Source: Chloroflexota bacterium (lineage in GTDB: Archaea > Iainarchaeota > Iainarchaeia > Iainarchaeales > GCA-2688035). From it: a stretch of DNA of 38,187 nt. The stretch lies in contig JAFCCG010000014.1 of NCBI GenBank assembly GCA_017610335.1, positions 1 through 38,187 of the forward strand, given 5' to 3'. A program made the translations under genes and the position numbers. Of this stretch, positions 38,080 through 38,187 are shown piece after piece. The notes beneath the pieces are model-generated. The model was not told the origin of the DNA. It made no database searches and worked only from the letters and a program-made list of their open reading frames with translations. Each line of letters starts with the position of its first letter. Position 1 is the first letter of the stretch.

Positions 38080-38187
38080 TTTAAGTCGTGTCATCGAGCA
38101 TGTTGAGCGAAGCGAAACCCAGCTCCGCCGGCTGCTCGGTGGAAGATGGCTTTCCCGCACCAGCTGGATGTGGCGGCTCTCGCACCA
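38080..38187. other. GC-rich structured segment at the window edge
   Basis: After AT-rich sequence the last 108 nt become clearly GC-rich and can fold: CGAGCA/TGCTCG (38096-38101 with 38129-38134), GAGC/GCTC inside it, and GGTG...CACC. No open reading frame is convincing. In an AT-rich archaeon this often marks a non-coding RNA gene, but I cannot match it to SRP RNA, RNase P RNA or another family. The segment is cut by the window end. Foreign or repeat DNA is an alternative (it contains TGAGCGAAGCGAAAC). Confidence 0.4.

Overview
The window looks like part of the chromosome of an anaerobic, AT-rich archaeon, probably an uncultivated one. A DPANN-type or similar lineage is my inference, not something the sequence proves. 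The archaeal signs are TATA boxes placed for leaderless or short-leader transcripts, GGAGGT or GGTGA ribosome binding sites inside operons, a tRNA-Tyr with a C1-G72 pair and an intron, and archaeal families: a 14-subunit Mbh-type membrane hydrogenase, a Tes-like radical SAM enzyme, fused ADP-forming acyl-CoA synthetase, Ogg2-type glycosylase, DUF134 and DUF116.

Layout. (1) 1-8.2 kb is a metal, iron-sulfur and redox island, mostly on the minus strand: a GR-rich small protein, ArsR, Mrp/NBP35 ATPase, an FAD disulfide oxidoreductase, family-4 uracil-DNA glycosylase, a metallo-beta-lactamase-fold protein, two NifX-type proteins, a CDF transporter fused to a NifX-like domain, a 51-residue zinc-ribbon protein, DUF134 and a ZIP transporter. 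(2) 8.2-9.0 kb is a RelE-type toxin-antitoxin pair between two repeats related to the tRNA-Tyr 3' end. (3) 9-13.6 kb holds MscS, a PIG-L deacetylase, ADP-forming acyl-CoA synthetase and a lipoprotein. (4) 13.6-22.7 kb holds hypA and hycI convergent with a complete mbhA-N operon, preceded by an unidentified small membrane protein. (5) 22.9-27 kb holds a broken DEAD-box helicase, a ThiI-like protein, rubrerythrin, superoxide reductase and Ogg. (6) 27-32.2 kb is an array of small cassettes (nucleoside deoxyribosyltransferase-like, an unknown protein, histidine phosphatase plus Fic, UPF0175, VapBC, RHH-MazF), all on the minus strand and separated by repeats that contain the T-arm and acceptor end of the adjacent tRNA-Tyr. 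(7) 32.3-38.2 kb holds PAP2 phosphatase, a Tes-like radical SAM enzyme, DUF116, a methyltransferase-like protein, tRNA-Thr, tRNA-Glu, a lytic transglycosylase and a GC-rich edge.

How it works together. The hydrogenase would couple ferredoxin oxidation and H2 production to ion translocation. HypA and HycI would mature its NiFe subunit, and acyl-CoA synthetase would make ATP from acyl-CoA, as in fermentative Thermococcus-like metabolism. Rubrerythrin and superoxide reductase protect an anaerobe from oxygen. The 0-8 kb island probably handles metal sensing, transport and Fe-S carriage.

The most unusual feature is the cassette array. Each repeat joins an A/C-rich arm of about 40 nt, lying just after a gene's stop codon, to a copy of the tRNA-Tyr T-arm, acceptor end and trailer, usually ending in a CGCCGGACGG-like box. 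A similar pair flanks the RelE cassette 23 kb away. This resembles repeated site-specific insertion of very small, integrase-less elements at the 3' end of tRNA-Tyr. No recombinase gene is visible in the window.
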